64,000 nucleotides of DNA from Gammaproteobacteria bacterium (lineage in GTDB: Bacteria; Pseudomonadota; Gammaproteobacteria; CAISUE01): positions 248,001 through 312,000 of the forward strand of contig JAJNBD010000001.1 of assembly GCA_021156105.1 (NCBI GenBank), in the 5' to 3' direction. Below the pieces are notes generated by a model. The model did not search any database. It was not told the DNA's origin and saw only the letters and a program-made list of their open reading frames with translations. Of this stretch, positions 34,715-43,727 are shown in pieces. Within the stretch, counting starts at the first letter, position 1; each line of letters starts with the position of its first letter. The translations under genes were made by a program, and so were the position numbers.

Positions 34715-36823
34715 ATGTTTAATAGTCAGAAACTAATAAAATTTTCTCCATTACTTGGTTTTCTATTAGGACTTTTAATTACTTTAACAGGTATTTTTAG
34801 TGCTAATTTACTCGGGCATAAAATTTGGCATGAGCCTGGTGTTTATGCGCTTCTTTCATTTTGTTTAATTTATTTTCTTGTCGGCTTTTGGCTTTTCTCC
34901 ACTGTCGCAAGGCAATGGTTGGTATCTATTTTATCGGGTGTGGTAGCTGTCTTTATTTTCTCGATTACGGGAATTCAATCATTACTTATTCCTGGATTGT
35001 TTTTGTTTTCTGCTTATTTATTAGGCGACAAAATTATTGTCAAGCTTACGGGTAAAGCGACACAGGGTAAAGTGGATATTGTTTTAAACTTAATACTGGG
35101 AATTGCTATTTATCTCTTATTGTTAAGCGTTTTAGGCCATGTTCGCGTCAACTATGTGTCAGTAGATTGGGTTTTGTTGGCGGTACCCTATTTGATAAAT
35201 GCAGAAAAAGCTAAAAATAGTTTTACTCAATGTTTATTAGCATTTAAGCCAGTTGCCTGGAACAAAGGTATGTATTGGTCTATTCTGCTGTTTGCTTTTG
35301 TCAATGTTTTGTTTATTGTAGAAGTTGTTAAACCAGATACTAGCGCAGATGGTTTATCTTACCATTTAACAGTTGCTACAACGCTTTTTTATCATCATTT
35401 TTGGCATTTTGATTTTAAAAATTATATATACGCTTTAATGCCGCTGGGTACTGAGTGGCTTTATGCATTTGTTTATATGCTAGCCGGCGAGTTTGCAACG
35501 CATTTTCTAAATTATTCTTTTGCTATTTTAACTGCTGCGCTTTTATATTGTTATCTTGCTGAGCAAAAAAAGCTCTCTTTGCCTATTTGTCTTTTGTTTG
35601 TAACACTTTACTTATCTGCGCCCCTTGTTTATTTAGAGGCTGCTAGCTTATTTATTGATAGTTGTTGGGTGCTATTCCTTTTTTCTGCTTTTGTCGCCAT
35701 GCTAAAATTTAGGGCTTCGCAGGAAGAAAAGTATCTTTATCTTATCGCTGTTTTTTTTGGAACGGCGATGGCTATCAAAATGATTACGATTTTGTTTATT
35801 TTTGCAATGGCCCCCTTTATAATTTATGAGGTTTCCTTTAAAGGGACGTTACCGGCAAAAGAAAAATCTTTGTTTGTGGCCAAGTTATTCGGTGTATTTT
35901 TGTTTTTCTCTGCGTTTATTTATATTTATTCTTATATCAAAACGGGCAATCCCATATTCCCTTATGAGAACTCGTTTTTTAAATCGCCTTATTATGAAAT
36001 AACAAAATCGTTTAATAACCCTCTTTTTAATACGCCTTTTAATTTTTCTAGCTTTTACGATATGAGTTTCCATTCCCATATTTATCTGGAAAGTGATGAT
36101 GGAAGCTTTGGTTTGCAATATATTTTTTTCTTACCGCTTATCTTGTTAGCTGTAATATTGTTTCCCTCTTATATTTTTTTATTTGGCTTATTTGTAACTT
36201 TCTTTTTTACCATTACATTATTTCACTTTCAATCTTACTTACGCTATGTTTATCCGATTTGTCCGATTTTAACCTTGTTATCTGCTGAGGCGCTATTTAA
36301 TATTAAAAACATTAACGCATTTGCTTATAAGTCATTCCTTTATGCGGTTGGCATTTTAGTTTTTCTAAATTGTTATTTGATGCCGACTTCTGGATGGGGG
36401 CATAGGGACTTTTATGTGCCAAATAGTCGTTATCTTAATTGGGGTTCTCCTATTCGTGAGTTAATTAATTATGTCAATGTAAAAGAACCTGGCGCAAATA
36501 TATTAATGCTTGATGACACTGTTATGGCTACAGCCTCTGGTCAGGTTTACACGAATACTTGGATGAGTAATCAATTTCTTAAACAACTGCGTGAGCAGCA
36601 AACACTTGATGAGCTGCAGGATTTTCTTAAGCAGTATAAGATTAAATATATTATTTTTTACCTTGATAGTACAAAAAAATATACCTATAATTTTACGCCA
36701 CTTTTAAAGCAGTTCCTACAAACACGTACAACAGTTGAAATGGAGCGAAGAGATCATTATCTAGTACGGATCGACGCTTTTAATTCAACGCCAACAAGCG
36801 TGCCATGGGACAAAAAAAATTAA
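34715..36823 (+). CDS. Large GT-C-like integral membrane protein
   Basis: A protein of 702 residues with at least a dozen hydrophobic segments up to about residue 565, then a soluble C-terminal region of about 130 residues. The first large loop contains an acidic motif followed by a typical signature (KPDTSADGLSYHLTVATTLF, about residues 206-225), as in lipid-carrier-dependent GT-C glycosyltransferases such as ArnT and PMT. It probably transfers a sugar from a polyprenyl-phosphate donor on the outer face of the inner membrane. Acceptor unknown. AAGGAAA lies before the ATG. A broken gene of similar type lies convergently downstream. Confidence 0.7.
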   Translation: MFNSQKLIKFSPLLGFLLGLLITLTGIFSANLLGHKIWHEPGVYALLSFCLIYFLVGFWLFSTVARQWLVSILSGVVAVFIFSITGIQSLLIPGLFLFSAYLLGDKIIVKLTGKATQGKVDIVLNLILGIAIYLLLLSVLGHVRVNYVSVDWVLLAVPYLINAEKAKNSFTQCLLAFKPVAWNKGMYWSILLFAFVNVLFIVEVVKPDTSADGLSYHLTVATTLFYHHFWHFDFKNYIYALMPLGTEWLYAFVYMLAGEFATHFLNYSFAILTAALLYCYLAEQKKLSLPICLLFVTLYLSAPLVYLEAASLFIDSCWVLFLFSAFVAMLKFRASQEEKYLYLIAVFFGTAMAIKMITILFIFAMAPFIIYEVSFKGTLPAKEKSLFVAKLFGVFLFFSAFIYIYSYIKTGNPIFPYENSFFKSPYYEITKSFNNPLFNTPFNFSSFYDMSFHSHIYLESDDGSFGLQYIFFLPLILLAVILFPSYIFLFGLFVTFFFTITLFHFQSYLRYVYPICPILTLLSAEALFNIKNINAFAYKSFLYAVGILVFLNCYLMPTSGWGHRDFYVPNSRYLNWGSPIRELINYVNVKEPGANILMLDDTVMATASGQVYTNTWMSNQFLKQLREQQTLDELQDFLKQYKIKYIIFYLDSTKKYTYNFTPLLKQFLQTRTTVEMERRDHYLVRIDAFNSTPTSVPWDKKN

Positions 36824-36935
36824 CGCCTTAAAAGGTTGATTGCCTGTTGTCAATCACTCCTACATTGCGTGGCATAAAATTAACAGACCAGTGACGGATT
36901 TGTCAAAAGCATCTTGGGAAAAAGAAAGGTGATTT

Positions 36936-38527
36936 TTAATAACCATCGCAATAATATACTTTTGACATAACCATATTTTCTGGAGATAGAAATAAGCGAC
37001 GTTGAATTTCTCCAAATGGAGTACAGTGAAATTTTTTCAATACATGATCATCAAGATATTTAAAACGAGAAGTACTTAATGCATAAAAATGTTTAACTGT
37101 TTTTGCCTGATCAAGAGTAATGAATGTGAATTTTGACTTGTCTGCGTAGGGTGTTACTAAGTAATCTGGCCAGGCATGAATATAAGTAATAGAGTTTGTT
37201 TTAGGAATTAAGTTAAAGGCTTCTCTTAAGGAAAATGCCCAATAATCATTGTCAGCATTTTTGTTGGTTATAAAAAATCTTGCAATCTCATTAAAATAAG
37301 AATATTGATAAGGTTCTAAGGCTAAATTATCTATAGTTAAGCCAATAAATGTGAGTGACAAAAAGAGAATAATCGTGCGAGATAAGAATAGATTCTTATA
37401 TTTTAAAAGAGAATGGATACCTATCCCTGCGATGATTATGATCATTGGCACAATAAAAATTGTGTGTCTGATTCCATCATTGAATGCAGAGTTTTTCAAT
37501 ATTGCACCAAAAGGTATAACGGCGCATTGAAATATAACAGGTAATAGTTTTATTTGCGAAAGGAAGGATTGTTTAAAATTAGCTTGGCTGCAGCACAATG
37601 CTTTTATACTCGTCAACATGCCAAACGCAAAGAAAACTAGTAAAGCGATAGGGGTCTGTGAAATATACCACTTGAACAAATATTTTCCGGCGCTCCACTC
37701 AGAGCTCAAAGGGGAGATACAGCTTCCCCAAATTTTTCCGCAACCAGGATTGAATTTTGCATGGTCCCCCATAACTTTAATGTCATGGATAATGTAATAT
37801 ATTGGTTGAAACCATGCGGCGGGTGTAAACAGGATGCTTACGCAGACAATACCTATCATCAATAGGATGGCGGTTCTTACACCTTGAATGTTGCGCTGAG
37901 CACAAATAACCAGTGCAATATTTGGGATAGTGGCGAGAATAAATGCCATTTTAGTGCCACAAAATAATGCAGCTGAAAAAATGAAAAATATTTTGTACAC
38001 AAAATTATTTTTTTCATTAATTTTTGCTAGCAGCAAACAAGTGGTATAGGTAAACAAAGTATAAAAAAATGCTGATGGAATATCTTTGTAATCAAAGAAA
38101 CTTAATCCATTCCAAGTGGGGTATAATACTAAAATCGCCCCCATGCAATAAGCAAGCGAGTATCAATATCCAAAAGTTGTAAAATTTTTATTACCAGGTA
38201 AGATGTCGAAACTTCCATGATAAAAATACTGATATGCGAATAGAAATAGGGCAAAGCATCAGGAGATAAGCCAAAACTCGCATGATGAAACCAGCGGTAC
38301 AGCTTTATTTGAGGGAGTATGTTAACAATACCATAATAAATGTCATCGCCTTGAATTTGACTTAGGACGGCCTGCTGATGCAGTATCTGCATATGTAGGC
38401 CCCACTGTTTGAGGGCCATACACTCATCCCAGGTAATGCCACCAATAGAAAGTGAAATGACAAATAAAATAAGCAAGAAGCATAGGGCGCTGATATAGAG
38501 ATATTTAGGGAATTTTGTTAAAAACAT
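36936..38527 (-). pseudogene. GT-C-like membrane glycosyltransferase broken by a frameshift in a G-run
   Basis: Two minus-strand frames, 38527-38129 (132 codons) and 38144-36936 (402 codons), join at a run of five G (plus-strand C at 38138-38142). Restoring one G gives a continuous protein of about 530 residues, reading LLIAWGAILVLYPTWNG across the junction. The N-terminal part has a signal-anchor and the GT-C-type loop GGITWDE. The rest has many membrane segments and a soluble tail. The first frame starts four bases after radA, so it belongs to the radA transcript. It may be a true pseudogene, a phase-variable gene or an assembly error. Confidence 0.7.
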
Positions 38528-38531
38528 AGAA

Positions 38532-39890
38532 TTATTTTCTTAAAAAATCGATAGCTTGCTGTAAAGAATCAATGGCAATAATATTTAAACCAGGGATTTT
38601 TTGTTTAGGCGCATTTGCCCGAGGAATCAATGCTGTTTCAAAACCATGTTTGACGGCATCTTTTAAGCGGTCTTGTCCACTTTGCACAGGACGGATTTCA
38701 CCGGCTAAACCTACTTCGCCAAAAGAGATAAGTTTTTCGGGCAAAGGTTTATTTCTTAAGCTTGAAATAATGGCGAGTAGCGTAGGAAGGTCAGCGCTAG
38801 TTTCCGCAATTTTTACGCCACCAACAACATTGACGAATACATCTTGGTTATAAGTTGCAATACCTCCGTGACGGTGAAGGATGGCTAATAACATTGCCAA
38901 ACGATTGTAATCTAAACCAACAGCAACACGGCGTGGATTATTGGTGTGTGACTCGTCAACTAAGGCCTGAACTTCAATTAGTAAAGGCCTTGAGCCTTCC
39001 CAGCTGACCATAATTGCGCTGCCAGGAATATTCGTTTGGTAGTGGCTTAGAAAAATTGCCGAAGGATTGCTGACTTCTTTTAAACCACGATCCGTCATGG
39101 CGAAAACGCCTAGTTCATTGACAGCACCAAAGCGGTTTTTAGTTGCACGGACAATGCGGAAGCGATGATTAGGGTCGCCTTCAAAGTAAAGCACTGTATC
39201 GACCATGTGTTCTAAAACGCGTGGGCCAGCAAGGGATCCTTCTTTCGTAACATGGCCAACCAGAAAAAAAGCAATATTTTCTTGCTTTGCTAAACGCACT
39301 AAAGCAGCTGTGCTTTCGCGTACTTGGCTAACGCTACCGGGCGCAGCTTGTAATTCATTGGTGTAAATCGTTTGAATAGAATCAACAACGACGATTTGTG
39401 GTTTTTGTTCTAAAATATGTTGGCTAATCGTTTCAATTTGTGTTTCAGCTAATAGCGTTAGATTCTTTGTGGGGACTTCGAGGCGATTGGCGCGTAACGC
39501 TACTTGTTGTAATGACTCTTCACCCGTAATGTAAAGCGTTGCATATTGCTGGCTTAAATTGGCTAATGTTTGCAGCAAAAGAGTAGATTTTCCAATACCC
39601 GGATCACCTCCTAATAAAACGACTGAGCCTAGGACAAGTCCGCCGCCAAGTACGCGATCAAATTCAGGGCTTGCTGTTCCAATTCTTGGGTTTTCTTCTA
39701 AGGCAACTTCGGAAAGCTTTTGGGCTTTTCGCTCCGTAATACCCGCATAACCACGTAAGGCCGCAGGCTTCGTTTCTCGGACGCTTTCTACAAAGCTATT
39801 CCAAGCACCACAGTCAGAGCATTGTCCAGCCCATTTGGGACTAATAGCACCGCAGTTTTGACAGGTAAATTGAGTTTTTGTTTTTGCCAT
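38532..39890 (-). CDS. radA: DNA repair protein RadA (Sms)
   Basis: A protein of 452 residues (E. coli 460). It has an N-terminal zinc finger (Cys10, Cys13, Cys24, Cys27), a RecA-like ATPase with Walker A GDPGIGKST (95-103), the RadA-specific KNRFG motif (251-255), and a C-terminal Lon-like domain (about 285-452, RPLLIEVQALVDES and LAGEIRPVQSGQDRLKDA). It promotes branch migration during recombination repair. The broken GT-C gene begins four bases after its stop. Confidence 0.97.
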   Translation of the reverse strand: MAKTKTQFTCQNCGAISPKWAGQCSDCGAWNSFVESVRETKPAALRGYAGITERKAQKLSEVALEENPRIGTASPEFDRVLGGGLVLGSVVLLGGDPGIGKSTLLLQTLANLSQQYATLYITGEESLQQVALRANRLEVPTKNLTLLAETQIETISQHILEQKPQIVVVDSIQTIYTNELQAAPGSVSQVRESTAALVRLAKQENIAFFLVGHVTKEGSLAGPRVLEHMVDTVLYFEGDPNHRFRIVRATKNRFGAVNELGVFAMTDRGLKEVSNPSAIFLSHYQTNIPGSAIMVSWEGSRPLLIEVQALVDESHTNNPRRVAVGLDYNRLAMLLAILHRHGGIATYNQDVFVNVVGGVKIAETSADLPTLLAIISSLRNKPLPEKLISFGEVGLAGEIRPVQSGQDRLKDAVKHGFETALIPRANAPKQKIPGLNIIAIDSLQQAIDFLRK

Positions 39891-39917
39891 AAGGAATTAG
39901 AAATTTAGTAGGTTGTA

Positions 39918-39939
39918 GGGGCAGCTGATGAGCTGCCCT
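39918..39939 (-). terminator. Hairpin between the glycine-zipper gene and radA
   Basis: GGGCAGCT (39919-39926) and AGCTGCCC (39931-39938) form a perfect 8-bp stem with a 4-base loop, with one more G-T pair outside. It lies after the minus-strand glycine-zipper gene and before radA. No clear T-run follows on the minus strand, so termination would be partial. Confidence 0.5.
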
Positions 39940-39958
39940 GGGAACCTGGTGAAAATAT

Positions 39959-40177
39959 TTAGTGATTATCCATATACTTGCCAATTTGATTCCCTGCAAT
40001 GGCACCAGCAGCTGCGCCGCCTACAGTACCAAGCGTACTGCCAAACAAGGCATGGCCAGCTACACCACCAGCAACAGCACCTACGCCAGTGCCAACGTCT
40101 TGTTTAGTTATGGAGGAACAGCCAGATAAGCTTAATACACTGGCAATACAGATGATTTTTAAGTTAATAAGTTTCAT
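39959..40177 (-). CDS. Small glycine-zipper lipoprotein (OsmB/SlyB-like)
   Basis: A protein of 72 residues with a lipoprotein signal peptide and lipobox LSGC (Cys20). It has a glycine-zipper helix pair (GTGVGAVAGGVAGHALFG, then GTVGGAAAGAIAGNQIG). Such proteins insert in the outer membrane and are often induced by stress; no exact function can be given. AGGAG lies at good distance before the ATG. It is the first of the minus-strand genes leading to radA and is divergent from bcp. Confidence 0.85.
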   Translation of the reverse strand: MKLINLKIICIASVLSLSGCSSITKQDVGTGVGAVAGGVAGHALFGSTLGTVGGAAAGAIAGNQIGKYMDNH

Positions 40178-40270
40178 GTCTAGCTCCTATTAAGTACCCA
40201 TGTTATATTAACATATCTAATTTATATTCTTCGCATTTCAAGTTTCGGCTATTTAATAAGGAGAAGCTTT

Positions 40271-40735
40271 ATGGCAGACCTAGATATTGGTGATAAGGCA
40301 CCTGATTTTACTTTGCCCTCAACCTCAGGGAAGAGCGTTACTTTGTCGGCATTAAAAGGTAAAAAAGTTGTGCTATATTTTTACCCCAAAGATTGTACCT
40401 CAGGCTGTACTTTGGAAAGCCAAGATTTTCGCGATCACCAAGCTGAATTTGAAAAATTAAATACTGTTATTTTAGGAATTTCGCGTGATTCTATTAAATC
40501 ACATCATCGTTTTCTTGAAAAAGAAAGCTTGAATTTTGAATTGTTGTCGGATGAAAATGAAGCAGCATGTAAGCTTTATGATGTCATGAAAGACAAGGTA
40601 ATGTATGGTAAAAAAGTCCGTGGTATTGAGCGCAGCACTTTTTTGATTAATGAGAAAGGCTTTATCCAAGCATTTTGGCGTAAAGTTAAAGTTGACGGTC
40701 ATGTCAAAGAAGTTTTGGCGGCAATTAAAGTATAA
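40271..40735 (+). CDS. bcp: Peroxiredoxin Bcp/PrxQ
   Basis: A protein of 154 residues (E. coli Bcp 156) with a thioredoxin-like fold: APDFTLPSTSGKSVTLS, then YFYPKDCTSGCTLE, in which Cys46 is the peroxidatic residue of the T-x-x-C type motif. The usual second cysteine five residues later is absent, so it is probably a 1-Cys type or uses Cys42. It reduces hydrogen peroxide and organic hydroperoxides with thioredoxin. AAGGAGA precedes the ATG. An antisense open frame here is a shadow. Confidence 0.95.
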   Translation: MADLDIGDKAPDFTLPSTSGKSVTLSALKGKKVVLYFYPKDCTSGCTLESQDFRDHQAEFEKLNTVILGISRDSIKSHHRFLEKESLNFELLSDENEAACKLYDVMKDKVMYGKKVRGIERSTFLINEKGFIQAFWRKVKVDGHVKEVLAAIKV

Positions 40736-40997
40736 AGAAATTGCCGATAGTCTAGATTTTTTTTGAGATACAGTGCTCTGTCTTAAGCTCAAGGCAGATT
40801 GTAGCCTGAGGAGCGAAGTGTCCGCATTAACAATGAGTATTGAGAACAAAAATTTGTGGAACATAATTTGGCGCGCAAAGTGCATTTGTAAGAGTGAGTC
40901 GCCAGAAAGCGAGTAGTCTAAATGCAACATAGCGGTCAAATAAAAGATGAAGTTTCGAAAAAGGTCTGTTAAGTCACCTCCAAGGAATTAAATTGTT
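40736..40997. other. Non-coding gap between bcp and lnt
   Basis: 262 bases without a supported gene. A minus-strand frame reaches into it from inside bcp but has no ribosome-binding site and no family resemblance. No hairpin terminator is evident after bcp. The lnt start is preceded by AAGGAATTAAATTGTT. I see no tRNA or known small RNA. Confidence 0.4.
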
Positions 40998-42521
40998 ATG
41001 CGATTCTTATTCAAATTAGATTGGCTAATCGCCCTTTTAGCTGGTGTTGCTTTGGTATTTGCTTTTGCGCCGATGCATTTTTATTGGCTGTTATTTATTT
41101 CTCCTGCGATTCTTTATTTTTTGTTGATAAAGTATCCTGCCAAATCTGCAAGTTTAGTTGGCTTTTTCTATGGTCTGGGGTTTTTTGGTATAGGTATCTC
41201 ATGGGTATTTGTGGCGATTTATGTGTTTGGTGGCACACCAGCTTGGCTAGCGGTGCTAATTACGCTACTTTTTTCTATGGTTCTCGCAGGCTTTTTTGCT
41301 TTGCTTGCTTTTATTTTGCAGCAGTTTTTTCCAGCACATAATTTTGCTAAAGTTTTAGTCGTATACCCCGCGCTATGGGCACTATTAGAAGTTTTGCGTT
41401 CTTGGATTTTTACGGGTTTCCCTTGGTTAATTTTAGGCCATGCAGTGCCAGGCACTGCCTTTGCAGGTTTTGCGCCGCTGCTTGGTCCTTACGGCACTTC
41501 CTTCCTGATTGTTTTTGCTAGTGGTTTGTTTTTGTTGGCAATCGTTCCTTCGTTAAGCAAAGGGAGGTTAATTGCTAGGATGCAGGCGGCTAATGTTGCT
41601 TGGCTATCTTTAGCTATCTTTTTTATCCTTGCTTTTTTACTTAAACTTATTCCTTGGGCCCATCCTGTCGGTCAGCCTTTAAGTGTTAGTTTAGTGCAAG
41701 GTAATATTCAACAAAGTTTACGCTGGGATCCTCAAGAAGTTGATAATATTTTGACGACGTACCAAAGTTTGACAGAAGGTCATTATCAAAGCGGTTTAAT
41801 TGTTTGGCCAGAAGCGGCTATTCCTTTAACACCGGCAGAAGCCAAACCTTTGTTTAACACGCTGGAAGAAAAACTTAAGGCAGCTCATGGCGCGTTAATT
41901 ACAGGCATTCCAGTGTCAGCTGGCGTTAGCTATTACAATGCCGTGATTGGCTTAGGTGAGGCAAAAGGTCTATATATGAAGCGGCACTTGGTGCCATTTG
42001 GTGAATATGTGCCTTTAGAAAACCTTTTGCGGGGTCTGATTCAATTCTTTAACTTACCTATGTCTGCGATGGTGCCCGGTAATATGAGCCAGTCTTTGAT
42101 AACGGTACATGGTTTGCCTATTGGCGTTTATATTTGTTATGAAATTGCTTATGATGCGGTGGTGCGAGCAGACTTACCTGAAGCGAGATTATTAATCACA
42201 GTTTCAGATGATGCATGGTTTGGAGACTCTCTGGCGCCAGCACAACATTTGCAAATCTCTCAATTCCAAGCGCTAGCAACTGGACGACCGCTATTAGCTG
42301 TTGGTAACAATGGTATTAGTGCCATAATTACGCCGAAAGGAAATTTACAATCGACAATCCCTCAGTTTATGCCAGGGGTCTTAACAGGAATGGTTTCAGG
42401 CTATGAAGGTGTAACACCTTGGGTATTAATGGGGGATGTGCCATGGATAGTTTTAATGCTGATCGCTTTGGTCTTCTTTTATTTTAAAAATAAGAAAGCA
42501 CATCAGGCGAGTGAATTGTAA
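40998..42521 (+). CDS. lnt: Apolipoprotein N-acyltransferase Lnt
   Basis: A protein of 507 residues (E. coli 512) with about six N-terminal membrane segments (to about residue 220) and a C-terminal nitrilase-like periplasmic domain. The catalytic triad is visible: Glu272 in IVWPEAAIP, Lys328 in YMKRHLVPFGEY and Cys380 in GVYICYEIAY, followed by a last membrane helix. It adds the third acyl chain to the N-terminal cysteine of lipoproteins such as the Pal and glycine-zipper proteins encoded here. The usual neighbour corC/ybeX is absent. Confidence 0.97.
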   Translation: MRFLFKLDWLIALLAGVALVFAFAPMHFYWLLFISPAILYFLLIKYPAKSASLVGFFYGLGFFGIGISWVFVAIYVFGGTPAWLAVLITLLFSMVLAGFFALLAFILQQFFPAHNFAKVLVVYPALWALLEVLRSWIFTGFPWLILGHAVPGTAFAGFAPLLGPYGTSFLIVFASGLFLLAIVPSLSKGRLIARMQAANVAWLSLAIFFILAFLLKLIPWAHPVGQPLSVSLVQGNIQQSLRWDPQEVDNILTTYQSLTEGHYQSGLIVWPEAAIPLTPAEAKPLFNTLEEKLKAAHGALITGIPVSAGVSYYNAVIGLGEAKGLYMKRHLVPFGEYVPLENLLRGLIQFFNLPMSAMVPGNMSQSLITVHGLPIGVYICYEIAYDAVVRADLPEARLLITVSDDAWFGDSLAPAQHLQISQFQALATGRPLLAVGNNGISAIITPKGNLQSTIPQFMPGVLTGMVSGYEGVTPWVLMGDVPWIVLMLIALVFFYFKNKKAHQASEL

Positions 42522-42540
42522 ACGCGCTTTAATATTATCG

Positions 42541-42571
42541 ATAGCACAGCTTCTAGGTGCTGTGCTATTTG
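42541..42571. terminator. Bidirectional terminator between lnt and the CDF gene
   Basis: ATAGCACAGC (42541-42550) and GCTGTGCTAT (42559-42568) form a perfect 10-bp stem with an 8-base loop between two convergent genes, followed by a few T. Confidence 0.75.
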
Positions 42572-42581
42572 CCATTTTAAT

Positions 42582-43715
42582 TTATTGATAAAAGATTTTT
42601 ACTTTTGCAGCAGGATAAAGTGCTTGAATTTTATCCGTATAGGACTGTTCTAAAGTGTCAGCGCTAGTTTTCGCTAAAATGGTTAAAGGAAACACGCATT
42701 CTAATATGACATGATTTGCTTGATAATGAATAGCTTTAAGCTTCATGTCTGAAAAACAAGGCAAGTCTAAATTTTTTAAAGCACTAAGGATTTGCTCACG
42801 TGAAGGAAGATAGCGAGTAAAATGCTGCAATTCATCATCTTCTGAATCAACGTGTACGGTTACGTCTTCGAGAGAAGGAAAGTCTTTAGCTAAGCGCTCA
42901 TAAACTTTATCACCAATATAATGGCCTTCAGAGACACTTAATAAAGGATCGACAATAACATGGACATCGGCAATAATTTTACCGGCCATCAACCGTGTGC
43001 GAAGTTGGTGTAAGGCACAAACGCCTTCTACAGATTGAATAGCATTTTTTATTTTATCTAACTCTTTTTCATCGACGCCGCGGTCTGTTAATTCATCAAA
43101 ACTTGCTCGCCCCATGCGCCATGCCATGCGCAAAATAAATAAGCCAATCACAATAGCAGCTAAACCATCAAAATAATAAACGCCAAGCATAGAGCCGATA
43201 ATACCCACGAGCACAATCAATGAAGCCGCAGCGTCGCTACGCCGATGCCAAGCGTGAGCAACCAGCATGTCAGATTGGATTTTTTTAGCAATATGCATGG
43301 TAATCCAATAAATGGCTTCATTAACCACCAGTGCTAAAACAGCTGTCCAAAGGACATAAGGAGAAATTTTATCGTGAAAAGGAGACAAAATATGCTGTAC
43401 ACCACTAATAATAATGCCTAAGCCGGCAAAGACAAGAAAGCCAGCGATGCCAATGGTGGCAGCTGTTTCAATGCGTTGATGGCCATAAGGGTGTTCATGG
43501 TCTGCTTCTTCACTGCTAAATTTTGATGCAATTAATACAAGCCCATCGGCAATTAAATCTGAAAGCGAGTGGATGCCATCAGCAAATAAGGCATGAGAAT
43601 GCCCAAACCAACCTGCCAGACATTTAATTAAAGAAAGAAATAAATTACAAATGGCGCCTAACCAAGTAACGCGGGAGGTTTGTTTATGACGTTCTGCCAA
43701 TGCTTCTGCTTGCAT
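42582..43715 (-). CDS. Cation diffusion facilitator (FieF-like) with extended C-terminus
   Basis: A protein of 377 residues with six membrane segments and the CDF metal-site motifs HALFADGIHSLSDLIAD (TM2) and HAWHRRSDAAAS (TM5, HxxxD). A cytoplasmic C-terminal domain (about 215-290) follows, with VHVIVDPLLSVSEGH. CDF proteins exchange protons for Zn(II), Fe(II) or Mn(II). About 75-80 extra residues follow compared with E. coli FieF (300) and look like a second small alpha-beta domain (LKAIHYQANHVILECVFPL). The metal cannot be assigned from sequence alone. Confidence 0.93.
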   Translation of the reverse strand: MQAEALAERHKQTSRVTWLGAICNLFLSLIKCLAGWFGHSHALFADGIHSLSDLIADGLVLIASKFSSEEADHEHPYGHQRIETAATIGIAGFLVFAGLGIIISGVQHILSPFHDKISPYVLWTAVLALVVNEAIYWITMHIAKKIQSDMLVAHAWHRRSDAAASLIVLVGIIGSMLGVYYFDGLAAIVIGLFILRMAWRMGRASFDELTDRGVDEKELDKIKNAIQSVEGVCALHQLRTRLMAGKIIADVHVIVDPLLSVSEGHYIGDKVYERLAKDFPSLEDVTVHVDSEDDELQHFTRYLPSREQILSALKNLDLPCFSDMKLKAIHYQANHVILECVFPLTILAKTSADTLEQSYTDKIQALYPAAKVKIFYQ

Positions 43716-43727
43716 AAAAGTTTTGCC

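Noticed and set aside
40499..40939. Minus-strand frame of 146 codons over bcp and the following gap
   Set aside because: It is mostly antisense to bcp, has no ribosome-binding site and no recognisable domain.
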